A stretch of 35,137 bases of DNA, taken from an uncultured Coriobacteriales bacterium (GTDB lineage: Bacteria > Actinomycetota > Coriobacteriia > Coriobacteriales > UMGS124). Positions 1-8,633 of the stretch are shown in pieces. Below the pieces are notes generated by a model, which saw only the letters and a program-made list of their open reading frames with translations, ran no database searches and was not told the DNA's origin. The stretch is taken from positions 1 through 35,137 of the forward strand of contig CABQHM010000035.1 of the NCBI GenBank assembly GCA_902464015.1, given 5' to 3'. The first letter of the stretch is position 1, and every line of letters starts with the position of its first letter. The position numbers and the translations under genes were made by a program.

Positions 1-1049
1 ACGCGGCCCATGGCGTCGCTTGCCATCATGCCCGCCTCGCTGGCGAACATGACCTTGGCCAGCGCCGTGGGGATGACGGCCGAGAAGATGGCATAGAAGC
101 ACACGTTGGTGAGGAAGTGGGCCAGGTCCGCCTCGCCCGGGGCAAGCAGGAGGATGACGGGCACAAGAAAAACGACCATGCCGTTCTGCACGGTAAGGTT
201 TGCTACCTGCGGTTTCATGCACACGTTTTGCGAGAAGCGCCGCGCGTTGCGCTCGTATTCGGCAATGGCCTCGTGGAACGCCTTGAACGAGTAGACCGTC
301 TGCTGGAACACCTTCACCACGGGAATGCCGCGCACATACTCGGTGCCGGCCTTTGACATCTTGACGGTGGCGTCTTGGTAGTACTTCATGAACTCTTGGG
401 CGGATTTGGAGAACATGCCCGCCATGCAGGCCGCGCTCACTACGATGGCGGCCATGCACGCAAGGCCCAGGCGCCAGTCGAAAACGAAGAGCACCACGAG
501 CATGCCGAGAGCCATGGCAACAGAGCCCGCCAGGTCGGGCAGGTTGTGGGCGAGCATGGTTTCGGTGTTGGAGGCGCACCCGTCGATGATGCGGCGCAGC
601 TCTCCCGTGGCATGTGTGTCGAAATAGCCCAGCGGCAGCGTCATGAGGTGGTCGGACGTGGCTTTGCGGATGTTGGTGGCGCAGCGGAAGGCCGACAGGT
701 GCGTGCACATGAGCGCGCAGAAGTAAACGAGGATGCCCAGCACGGCAAATACCACCGCCACCCAGGCGTATTGGGCAATGTTGGCAGCCTGGCTCCAGTT
801 GGGCGCCACGGCCACCAAGTCGCGCGCCACGAGCCAGATGCAGATGTAGGGGACGAATCCCAGCAGCTGCGCCACTGCGGCCAGGACACATCCCAGGTAG
901 GTGAGGGCCTTGTAGCTGCCGGCGAAGTCGAGCAGCTGCGCAAGGTCGCCCTTCTCTTTGACCTTCTTGGTTCCGGCGTCCCCGGCACCCTCGGCCGGCG
1001 CGGCTTGGGCTTTAGTCTTATTTGCAGCCCTTGACGTTTTTCCAGACAC
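1..1049 (-). CDS. ABC exporter, fused membrane/ATPase type (N-terminal part, runs off left edge)
   Basis: Reading leftward from a GTG at 1049, about 349 residues are visible before the window ends. After a charged Lys/Ala-rich leader of about 35 residues comes a six-helix type I ABC exporter domain. Family features include a segment like HLMTLPLGYFDTHATGELRR, where the intracellular loop normally contacts the nucleotide-binding domain. The ATPase half lies beyond the edge. The start is chosen because an excellent GGAGGTGA box (1056-1063) sits 6 bases before the GTG. Such exporters move lipids, peptides, drugs or siderophores, and nothing here fixes the substrate. In this class of bacteria they often occur as two adjacent half-transporters, so a partner may lie to the left. 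The AT-rich region at 1094-1140 is its likely control region. Confidence 0.85.
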   Translation of the reverse strand, partial: MSGKTSRAANKTKAQAAPAEGAGDAGTKKVKEKGDLAQLLDFAGSYKALTYLGCVLAAVAQLLGFVPYICIWLVARDLVAVAPNWSQAANIAQYAWVAVVFAVLGILVYFCALMCTHLSAFRCATNIRKATSDHLMTLPLGYFDTHATGELRRIIDGCASNTETMLAHNLPDLAGSVAMALGMLVVLFVFDWRLGLACMAAIVVSAACMAGMFSKSAQEFMKYYQDATVKMSKAGTEYVRGIPVVKVFQQTVYSFKAFHEAIAEYERNARRFSQNVCMKPQVANLTVQNGMVVFLVPVILLLAPGEADLAHFLTNVCFYAIFSAVIPTALAKVMFASEAGMMASDAMGR

Positions 1050-1093
1050 GGAATATCACCTCCGTCGCGCTGTGGGCGGGCACGGCGCTTGCG

Positions 1094-1140
1094 TTGTGTT
1101 AGTAGTGGATAACTTATCACATATTGTGTTAGATAGATGC
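1094..1140 (-). promoter_or_regulatory. Operator/promoter region of the ABC exporter
   Basis: This is an AT-rich island in GC-rich DNA just upstream of the exporter start. The nonamer TTGTGTTAG occurs at 1094-1102 and again at 1124-1132, exactly 30 bases apart. An 11-base palindrome, GATAACTTATC (1108-1118), lies exactly at the midpoint (1113). On the minus strand TTGCAT (1136-1141) could be a -35 element with a weak -10 about 17 bases on. The symmetric layout suggests a regulator dimer or tetramer site, but no regulator gene is identified nearby. Confidence 0.45.
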
Positions 1141-1149
1141 AACTTAGTG

Positions 1150-1446
1150 AAAATAGAGTGACACAAAGGGACGGGTGCACGGTGCCATTTTGCGGGTCCG
1201 GGTGGCACTCGATCGACCTTTGCCGCCGACCTTGCGTGGATGACGCAAAGGGACGGGGCGCCGCGTTATTCCTCCGTCCCATGCGTCCCTTGTTGATCGC
1301 CGTCGCCGTCCTTGCGTGACAATCGCGTCACTCCGGCCTCGCTGCCCGGCAGCCCGTGTGCCATCGTTTAAAATGCCAGGTTGGATGGTGCCGCGTGGCT
1401 TTGATAAGCCGTGCGGCTTACGTGCTTGGCTCTGGAGGTGGCGTGT
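1150..1446. repeat. Gene-free interval with two copies of a 17-bp repeat
   Basis: About 300 bases with no credible gene. The 17-mer TGAC(A/G)CAAAGGGACGGG occurs at 1159-1175 and 1241-1257, differing at one base. The second copy is preceded by TTGCGT, forming a small inverted repeat with ACGCAA (1232-1248). A further TTGCGTGACAATCGCGTCAC segment lies near 1312-1331. The stretch looks like degenerate intergenic repeat units. TAAAAT (1369-1374) is a possible -10 for the response regulator, without a convincing -35. Confidence 0.4.
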
Positions 1447-2127
1447 ATGGCGAACATCCTGGTAGTGGAGGACGACAGGGCGATTAGCGATGGCCTCGCT
1501 GCCCTTCTGCGGGCCGACGGCCATGATGTGCATACGTGCGCCCGGCAAGATGATGCCCTGAGTGAGCTAGCCGGCGGTGCAATTGACCTTGCTCTTGTTG
1601 ACATCTCTCTCGAGCAGGGAAACGGCTTTGCGGTATGTGCCGCCGCCAAGGCTCCTAGCTGCCCAAACAAGCCTGCCGTCATCTTCCTCACGGCGTCGGA
1701 CGACGAGTACAGCTGCGTCGCCGGGCTCGACATGGGAGCCGACGACTATGTGTCCAAGCCCTTCCGTCCCCGTGAGCTGCTGAGCCGCATCCGCAGCGTG
1801 CTGCGTCGCTCCTCGGGATCGAGTCAAACTCTCGCTCTGGGCGACGTCGAGATCGACGCTTCATGCGCCACGGTGCGCAAAGCTGGACGCGACCTGGCTC
1901 TCTCGGCGCTTGAGTACCGGCTTTTGCTGCTCTTTGCCCAAAATCCTGGCAAGCTCGTCACGCGCGAACGCTTGCGCGAGGCCATTTGGGACGACGCGGG
2001 CGAGTATGTGAGCGACAACACGCTCAACGTCTATATCAAGCGCCTGCGTGACAAGGTCGAGGACGACCCCGCCAAGCCCGTGCTCATCCAGACGGTGCGC
2101 GGCTTGGGATATCGCGCACAGGGATAA
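1447..2127 (+). CDS. OmpR/PhoB-family response regulator
   Basis: A 226-residue DNA-binding response regulator. The receiver domain (about 1-118) has the acidic pair D9/D10, phospho-acceptor D52 in LALVDISL, T82 and the conserved K104-P105. The C-terminal winged helix (about 128-226) has the typical LSALEYRLL start and ends in TVRGLGYR. The ATG at 1447 is chosen because GGAGGTG (1434-1440) lies 6 bases before it and MANILVVEDD is the canonical start of the fold; an in-frame start 36 bases upstream lacks this support. The kinase follows after about 140 bases, and then an ABC ATPase and permease, so this protein probably controls that transporter. Its likely target is the pair of 11-bp repeats at 3344-3365. 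Confidence 0.93.
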   Translation: MANILVVEDDRAISDGLAALLRADGHDVHTCARQDDALSELAGGAIDLALVDISLEQGNGFAVCAAAKAPSCPNKPAVIFLTASDDEYSCVAGLDMGADDYVSKPFRPRELLSRIRSVLRRSSGSSQTLALGDVEIDASCATVRKAGRDLALSALEYRLLLLFAQNPGKLVTRERLREAIWDDAGEYVSDNTLNVYIKRLRDKVEDDPAKPVLIQTVRGLGYRAQG

Positions 2128-2157
2128 GCGCGGGCTTGCTTGCTCCGACGGCCAGAC

Positions 2158-2205
2158 GGCCCGACAGCCGGGCAACCCGATGGCCCGGCAGCCCGGCTGC
2201 CCAAT
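2158..2205. repeat. 24-bp tandem repeat between regulator and kinase
   Basis: Two adjacent 24-base units (2158-2181 and 2182-2205) are identical at 19 of 24 positions, starting GGCCCGRCAGCC. The second contains the self-complementary GCAGCCCGGCTGC. They lie in the spacer between the response regulator stop and the kinase start. The kinase frame is open through them, but the translation there is not conserved-looking sensor sequence. Confidence 0.5.
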
Positions 2206-2266
2206 GGTTCTCGTTCAGTCCCGCCCTGCCGCGGCTTTTGTACACCTGCAGATGAAAGGCCCGCCC

Positions 2267-3310
2267 ATGCAGTCCCTGCACAACCCCTCGTTTGTGAAGC
2301 GCCTCCTGTTCGAGTGCGCCTGCATGATCGTCATCGCTATGGCCGCCTGGGCGACCTCTGGTCGCGCCGCCGTCACATGGGCGGGGATTGCGGGAGCGGC
2401 GGGCGTCGTCTTCTTTACGGTTGTCTCCGAGAAGCGCTACCGCGAGATGGCGCACCTGTCTTGCGAGGTAGACGAGGTGTTGCGGTCGGGCCGCACCATC
2501 GACTTGGCCGATTATCGCGAAGGCGACCTGGCCATCCTCAAGAACCAGCTGGCAAAGATGGTAGACGCCCTGCGCGAGAAGACGGCACGCTTGGGTCAGG
2601 AGAAGTCCGACCTGGCGCATGCCCTGGCCGACGTTTCACACCAGATACGCACCCCGCTCACCGCCATGGGGCTCACCCTGGCCGTGGCGCAGGAGACTGA
2701 TGACGAGCGCACCCGTGCGCGTGCCCTGCGCGAGCTCGGGGGGATGATCGAGCGCGTGGGCTGGCTGGTAAGCGCCCTGCTCAAGCTTGCAAAGGCAGAC
2801 GCCGGGGCCATCACGGTACAGGCGACCTGTGTCGAGGCACGCCAGGTGGTGGCCCGGGCCATGGAGCCGCTCGCCGCCTCGCTCGACTTGCGCGGTGTGA
2901 CTTGCGAGGTCAACTACGAGGGAGATCCTTGCTTCACGGGCGACATGGCCTGGTCGGCCGAGGCTCTGGAAAACGTGCTCAAGAATTGCATGGAGCACAC
3001 GCCCGCTGGTGGCGCCATCCGTGTGAGCGTGCGTCAAGACGCCCTTGCCTGCCGCATCCGCGTGACCGACACGGGCCCCGGTATCGCCCCTGAGGACCTG
3101 CCCCATATATTCGAGCGCTTTTATCGCGGCAAGGGCGCAGCTACGGCCCCGGAAGGGGAGCGGGCGGACGGTCCCCGTGCGCAGGGCTTTGGCATAGGCC
3201 TTGCGCTTGCGCAGTCGCTCATGGCGGCGCAAGGGGGCACTCTGCGTGCCTCGAATGCGCCCGAGGGCGGGGCACGCTTCGACTTCACCTTCCCCAGCGT
3301 GGTGGTGTAG
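2267..3310 (+). CDS. Sensor histidine kinase of the first two-component system
   Basis: A 347-residue membrane kinase. Two hydrophobic segments near the N-terminus (about 16-35 and 38-58) have almost no extracytoplasmic loop between them. A HAMP-like linker follows, then the HisKA domain with the H-box DVSHQIRTPLTAM (phospho-acceptor H125). The HATPase domain has an N-box (LENVLKNCMEHTP), a G1 box (DTGPGIAPED), an F-box (IFERFYRG) and a G2 box (GFGIGLALAQSL). The frame is open further upstream (to 2048), but that part overlaps the regulator and a tandem repeat. ATG 2267 is preferred because AAAGG (2255-2259) lies 7 bases before it; ATG 2252 is a weaker alternative. The tiny sensor loop fits detection through the membrane or through the neighbouring transporter rather than a soluble ligand. 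Confidence 0.9.
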   Translation: MQSLHNPSFVKRLLFECACMIVIAMAAWATSGRAAVTWAGIAGAAGVVFFTVVSEKRYREMAHLSCEVDEVLRSGRTIDLADYREGDLAILKNQLAKMVDALREKTARLGQEKSDLAHALADVSHQIRTPLTAMGLTLAVAQETDDERTRARALRELGGMIERVGWLVSALLKLAKADAGAITVQATCVEARQVVARAMEPLAASLDLRGVTCEVNYEGDPCFTGDMAWSAEALENVLKNCMEHTPAGGAIRVSVRQDALACRIRVTDTGPGIAPEDLPHIFERFYRGKGAATAPEGERADGPRAQGFGIGLALAQSLMAAQGGTLRASNAPEGGARFDFTFPSVVV

Positions 3311-3334
3311 GGTCCACTGGTGTGGGCCTCAAAA

Positions 3335-3365
3335 GTGACGGATGCGTCACGTGCGGGTCACCTGC
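3335..3365 (+). promoter_or_regulatory. Candidate response-regulator box before the ABC transporter genes
   Basis: Two adjacent 11-base units, GCGTCACGTGC (3344-3354) and GGGTCACCTGC (3355-3365), match at 9 of 11 positions. PhoB/OmpR-type regulators bind head-to-tail half-sites repeated every 11 bases, so this spacing suits the regulator encoded at 1447. An overlapping palindrome, GTGACG-GATG-CGTCAC, occupies 3335-3350. I could not assign a convincing -35/-10 pair. Confidence 0.5.
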
Positions 3366-3431
3366 GTGAAAGTGCAGCCTGTCATTGTGGTAGGCGTCAA
3401 GTAATTCCCGCCTCGTGATGAAAGGTAGATC

Positions 3432-4111
<680 letters not shown>

Positions 4112-4112
<1 letters not shown>

Positions 4113-7100
4113 TGGGAGCTAAGAAAACCGAACAGGCCGCAGCGGGCACGGGCGCGGTCCGGCCGCATGTGGTGCGTTCCTTCACCTTACGCAACCTCGC
4201 CAAGAACCGCGCCCGCTCGATTGTCACCATCGTAGGCATTGCGCTGTCGTGCGCGCTGCTCGCGGCCGTGCTTCTGTGCGTGAGCAGCCTCACCGCCTAC
4301 ATGCGCGACGTTGAGCTTGCCCGCGACGGCGCGTGGATGGCAAGCGTCATCACGACTGATGAGGACGCGATTGCCCAGGCTCGCGCCGACGGGCAGGTAA
4401 GCGGCCTTACCGACCTCACCTATGTGGGCCAGATGCAATCCTTCGACGCTGCCAAAGAGGACCCCGCCGATGCGGTGTCCGCCCAGCTGCATATCCAAGC
4501 CATCGACGGCAATCTTGCGCAGCTCTGTACCATCCAGCTCAGCGACGGCCGCCTGCCGCAAAACTCGCACGAGATCGTCCTCAACAAGAAGTACCAGGGA
4601 ACGACCGAGCTCACCGACCAGCCCTGCGAGCTCGGCAGCACCTTCTCGGGCGAGCTTGCCCTGCGCGGCCTTGCAGGCGACGAGGCGCGCCGCTTCGACT
4701 TGGGCACGGGCTTTGGCGCTTTTGGCGAGGAAGGTCTGGTGCCTTCGGGCGTCGAGGCCACATACACGGTGGTGGGCTTCTACGACACCGACTGGTCTGC
4801 GACCCTCACCTGGTGCACCGACTCCGCGCTTGTCCTTGAGTCCGGCCAAGTCGTGGCCCCCTCGCAGGCCTATGATGGCACCGTCATGGCGAGCATCCAG
4901 GCGTTTTCACCCGCATTCACCTATGCCGACGCCGACCTCGTGACGGCGCAGGGCGCCGTGGGCGAGGAGGTCGATCACACGGTGTACCTCGCGACTCAGG
5001 GGATTTCCACCGTCGGCGACCTTGAGACACTCGTGGAGTCGTACTTCGGGGGTGACACCACCATCTCCACGCACGGTTCGCTTCTGCGCTGCCTGTTCAT
5101 GACCGACAGCCGTTCTGTTTGGGCGACGTTGTACCAGCTCGCGGGTATCGTGTGCGCGATCATCGTCATTGCATCGGCATCGCTTATCTTCAACGCCTTT
5201 GCCATTTCGGTTGCCGAGCGCACCCGCCAGTTTGGCTTGCTTTCCTCCATCGGCGCGAGCAAGCGCCAGATTCGCGCCATGGTGTTTTGGGAGGCGCTAG
5301 CGCTTGCGGTTGTGGGCATTCCTGCTGGTCTTTTGCTTGGCGTGGCCGGATCGGCCGTGGTGCTCGGTTCCATTTCCGGACAGCTTGCCAGCGTTTTGGG
5401 TGCATCCACTGATTTCCCCGTTCCGTTTACCCTCGCCGTCGACGCGCCTTCCCTTGCCATGGCCGCCGCGCTTGCTCTCGTCGTCGTGATGCTGAGCGCC
5501 TGGGTGCCCTCGCGCCGCGCGGCCAGCGTGAGCGCCGTCGAGGCCCTGCGCAACGTGAACGACGTGCGCCTTTCCCGCCGGCAGCTGCGCCTTGCCCGTT
5601 CGTGTGCCTCTGATCCCTGGAAGCCGCGCGTCTTTGAAGTGGGTGCGCATGTCCTTGGGGTACCGGGCGCCCTCGCGTCACGCTCGTCCTCTCGCGGTCC
5701 CGCCAGGGCACGCGTCGCCTCGGCTTCGCTTGCCATCGCCATCGTGCTGTTCGTCACGGCGGGCTCCTTCGGCGACGCGCTCAAGGCAATCACGGGCGCC
5801 ACGACCGAGGAATACGATTACGACATCTCGGTCTTGGCGTACTCTTCCCAAGACGGTGACGTTTCTCGTGCGCAAGCCGTGTACCAGGAGCTTTGCAACG
5901 TCGGAGGCGTGCAGGGCAAGGGTGTTATCGCATTGGTGAGCCTGCCGGCTTCAATGCCTGTCTCTATGGCCGGCACCGACGCCTACGGCTACGACGACGG
6001 AACCGGCGCCTTCCAATATCAAGCCTCTCTCGTTTTCGTTGACGATGAGACGTACCGTGCCTATCTGGACCAGCTTGGCCTAAATGCCGACGAGTACCTC
6101 GATGCCTCGCATCCCAGGGCGCTTGCGTACAACGAGACCGGCCGCAATGACGGTGTGGGCTACGCGAACCTGCATGAGTACGCAGGTACAGGCACGGTGA
6201 GCCTTCTCGCCTATGACCTGCCAGCCGAGGCCTCCGCGCGCGGCCCGCTGTACGAAAGCCTGTACGCAAGCGACGGCTCGTATGCTGCAGACGCGGACGC
6301 GGCCGGTGTTTGGGAGATGGTTGCGTCGGAGTACGAGTACTCTGGTTCCTCCGACGAGATTGCTGCTTCTGACGGTGCGGAGGCGGACTCGCAGGCCAAT
6401 GCGTCCGGCACCGACCAGACCGTGAGGTACCCGCGCTCCGAGTACGCCAAGCCTCTCGCCGACATTGAAGTGGGCGCGGTTGTCGACGAGAAGCCCCAGG
6501 GCATGTCGCTCAACGTCCAGGCCGGTCTGATTGTGCCCATGTCGTTTGCAAAGACGTTGTTTGGTCAGGTCAACCTGGCTGCTGCGGCTATCGACGGCGG
6601 TTCCCTCGGTTTTGGCGCCTACTTCGACGCCGACGACCCTGCCCAGGCGACAAGCGCGATGTACAACGTCATGAACGACTCGGATTTCCTGGGTTACAGC
6701 GTCTTCAACGTGGACGAGCAGGTCAAGACCCAGACCGACATGGTGACGGTCGTGAACACGCTGTCGTACTCGTTTGCCGTAATCCTCGCGCTTGTGGCCG
6801 TGGCAAACGTCTTCAACACGCTCGTGAGCAGCCTGCTTCTGCGCCAGCGCGAGTTTGCGGTGCTGCAGTCGGTTGGCATGTCCCGCACGGGCGTGCGTCG
6901 CATGGTGATGTGGGAGTGCGTGCGCTTTGGCGCCCGCGGTCTCATCGCCGGCCTGGCTGTGTCGTTTGTGGTGGCGTTGCTGCTCCACCGCGCCATGGAG
7001 CTTTCGTTCAGGGGACTTGGCTTCACCATGCCCTGGACATCCGTGGCCATCGCATTCGCCGTCTGCGTCCTGGTTACCCTTCTGGCCTGCGCTTACGGTC

Positions 7101-7150
7101 TCAAGCACGCCAAGACCGACAACGTCGTGGAGGCCCTGCGCATGCAGTAG
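4112..7150 (+). CDS. ABC transporter permease with two FtsX modules
   Basis: A 1012-residue permease built from two FtsX-like halves. The first has a helix at about 34-58, a large external domain (about 60-340), then three helices (about 343-366, 390-419, 447-466). A cytoplasmic linker leads to the second half: a helix at about 533-553, an external domain (about 560-875) and three helices (about 880-908, 939-962, 977-997). This 8-helix duplicated layout differs from the 10-helix Bce permease at 31635. In Gram-positives such proteins export or release lipids, peptides or lipoproteins from the membrane, often in resistance to antimicrobial peptides. The substrate cannot be read here. The external domains are rich in Asp, Tyr and Ser. 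Expression is coupled to the ATPase by a 1-base overlap, and a terminator follows. Confidence 0.93.
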
Positions 7151-7181
7151 CTCATGCGTTGCGCTGAATCCATCTGATAAC

Positions 7182-7220
7182 AAAGGGCGAGCCCGCAGCG
7201 ATGCGAGCCCGCCCTTCTTT
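7182..7220 (+). terminator. Rho-independent terminator after the ABC permease
   Basis: AAGGGCG (7183-7189) pairs with CGCCCTT (7210-7216). Much of the GC-rich interior also pairs with a few mismatches, and TTCTTTG follows. It lies 30 bases after the permease stop. Confidence 0.75.
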
Positions 7221-7243
7221 GTGCTGGGCCATTGTTTTGACCA

Positions 7244-7288
7244 TTGTTTTGCCTTCAATCTGAACTATACTATCGCTACAACGATAGT
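7244..7288 (+). promoter_or_regulatory. Promoter with perfect inverted repeat before the toxin-like pair
   Basis: TATACT (7266-7271) is a good -10, with TTGTTT (7244-7249) as a -35 at 16-base spacing. Overlapping the -10 is the perfect inverted repeat ACTATCG-CTACAA-CGATAGT (7269-7288). Repressor binding there would block transcription. The HTH protein encoded by the second gene of the operon is the natural candidate, as in autoregulated toxin-antitoxin operons. Confidence 0.6.
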
Positions 7289-7300
7289 TGGAGGTGTGCA

Positions 7301-7999
7301 ATGGCAACAATCGAGCTGTATCACGGCTCGTCGCATGTTATCGAGCGCCCGACGTTTGGTCTGGGAAACCCGCGCAACGACTATGGCCTGGGGTTTTACT
7401 GTACTGAGACCTTGGCCATGGCCCAAGAATGGGGCTGCGTCGATGGCAACAGCGGCTATGCCAACAAGTATCGTCTTGACCTGGCCGGCCTCGACATGCT
7501 CGATTTGTCGGAAGATGAGGGCTATAACGTCCTCAATTGGCTTGCCGTCCTTCTCGACAACCGTAGGGTGAGGCTTGCGGCCGGTCTTCCCAAGCAGGCG
7601 GCTGAGTATCTTGCCAAGGTGTTCCTGCCGGACTATCGAGATTCTGACGTCATGCGCGGGTATCGTGCGGATGACTCATATTTTGCCTTCGCTTCGGCGT
7701 TTCTGTCGGGCGCCATTTCTCTTGAGCAACTTCGGCGCGCCATGATGCTGGGGGAGTTGGGCGAGCAGGTGGTGGTGCGTTCGTCCCGCGCATTTCAAAG
7801 ACTTGAGTTTGTTGAGGCGATTCCAGCCGATGGCAGCGTGTTTTACCAGCGCAAAGAACGTCGCAACGCTCAAGCGAAGGAAGCATTCCAGAAGGAGCGA
7901 GAATCTTCGATGGCGACACAGGGCCTCTATGCCGTCGATATGCTCAGGGAGGGGTGGAACAATGACAGCGCCTGCTTACGACATCCTCTATCTCGATGA
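7301..7999 (+). CDS. DUF3990-type protein, probable ADP-ribosyltransferase-fold toxin
   Basis: A 232-residue soluble protein. The start LYHGSS (H8), the block GNPRNDYGLGFYCTE (Y33, E36) and the overall length match the DUF3990 family as I know it. The histidine, then a tyrosine in a G-x-G-F-Y context, resemble the first two positions of the H-Y-E triad of ADP-ribosyltransferase folds. I cannot place the final glutamate with confidence. The start is fixed by TGGAGGTG six bases before ATG 7301; an in-frame ATG further upstream would run through the promoter. The HTH gene overlaps its 3' end by 38 bases. Inference: it is the toxin of a two-gene toxin-antitoxin pair, possibly modifying a cellular target with NAD. 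Enzymatic activity is not shown by the sequence. Confidence 0.75.
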   Translation: MATIELYHGSSHVIERPTFGLGNPRNDYGLGFYCTETLAMAQEWGCVDGNSGYANKYRLDLAGLDMLDLSEDEGYNVLNWLAVLLDNRRVRLAAGLPKQAAEYLAKVFLPDYRDSDVMRGYRADDSYFAFASAFLSGAISLEQLRRAMMLGELGEQVVVRSSRAFQRLEFVEAIPADGSVFYQRKERRNAQAKEAFQKERESSMATQGLYAVDMLREGWNNDSACLRHPLSR

Positions 8000-8624
8000 T
8001 GCAATGGCAAATTTGGGTGGCATGCTGGAGTATGCGGCTCTTGATTGCGGCCTCGATCTCGACGCCTTTTTCGGGTACTTCCTGACTTCCGGTGTCGCCA
8101 CCCAATTTGAGAGGGGAAACCCCAGCTATGTGGCTGGCCTTTCGGGTCCCGAGCTCGCTTGTAAAGTCTTGCGGCGTTCGGGCTGCGATGTCGCATCTTT
8201 GCCCGAACCTGCCATACGAGATGGTTTCGGCCCTCAGTACTGGGCGGGATGGTCGCTTGCCGAGTACCAGTGGGCGCGCGCGGAGCGGTTTTGCGACATG
8301 GTCGCCGACGGCCTGACGGCAAGTAAGGTTGTGGATCTCTACCTGCTGCATGAGGCGGATGCGAGCAAGTTCGCCGAAGTCGCCGACGAGATTCTGACAA
8401 AGGCGCGCCGGAGTCGCCCGACGCGCCTGCAGACATTGAGAAAGAACAGGGGATTGACTCAGGTTGAGCTTTCCGTTGCGACTGACGTAAGCCTGCGCAT
8501 GATTCAGCTCTACGAGCAGCGGCAAAACGACATCGCAAAGGCTGAGGCGGGCACGGTCATCCGCCTTGCCCGTGCCTTGGGTTGCGCAGTTGAGGACGTT
8601 GTGGAGCCGCCGCTGTATGACTAG
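7962..8624 (+). CDS. HTH (XRE-type) protein, probable antitoxin/autorepressor
   Basis: A 220-residue protein. The first ~145 residues form an alpha-helical domain that includes GVATQFERGNPSYVAGLSGP and a Trp/Tyr-rich YWAGWSLAEYQWA segment. The C-terminal ~65 residues are an XRE-type helix-turn-helix: LRKNRGLTQVELSVATDVSLRMIQLYEQ, followed by RLARALG. AGGGAGGGG (7946-7954) precedes ATG 7962 by about 7 bases, so this start is strong even though it lies 38 bases inside the upstream gene. Such an overlap ties the levels of the two proteins. The N-terminal domain would then be the toxin-binding part, and the HTH would bind the repeat at 7269-7288. The partner relationship is inference. The stop faces the acyltransferase stop 9 bases away. 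Confidence 0.75.
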   Translation: MTAPAYDILYLDDAMANLGGMLEYAALDCGLDLDAFFGYFLTSGVATQFERGNPSYVAGLSGPELACKVLRRSGCDVASLPEPAIRDGFGPQYWAGWSLAEYQWARAERFCDMVADGLTASKVVDLYLLHEADASKFAEVADEILTKARRSRPTRLQTLRKNRGLTQVELSVATDVSLRMIQLYEQRQNDIAKAEAGTVIRLARALGCAVEDVVEPPLYD

Positions 8625-8633
8625 TGGCGCTGC

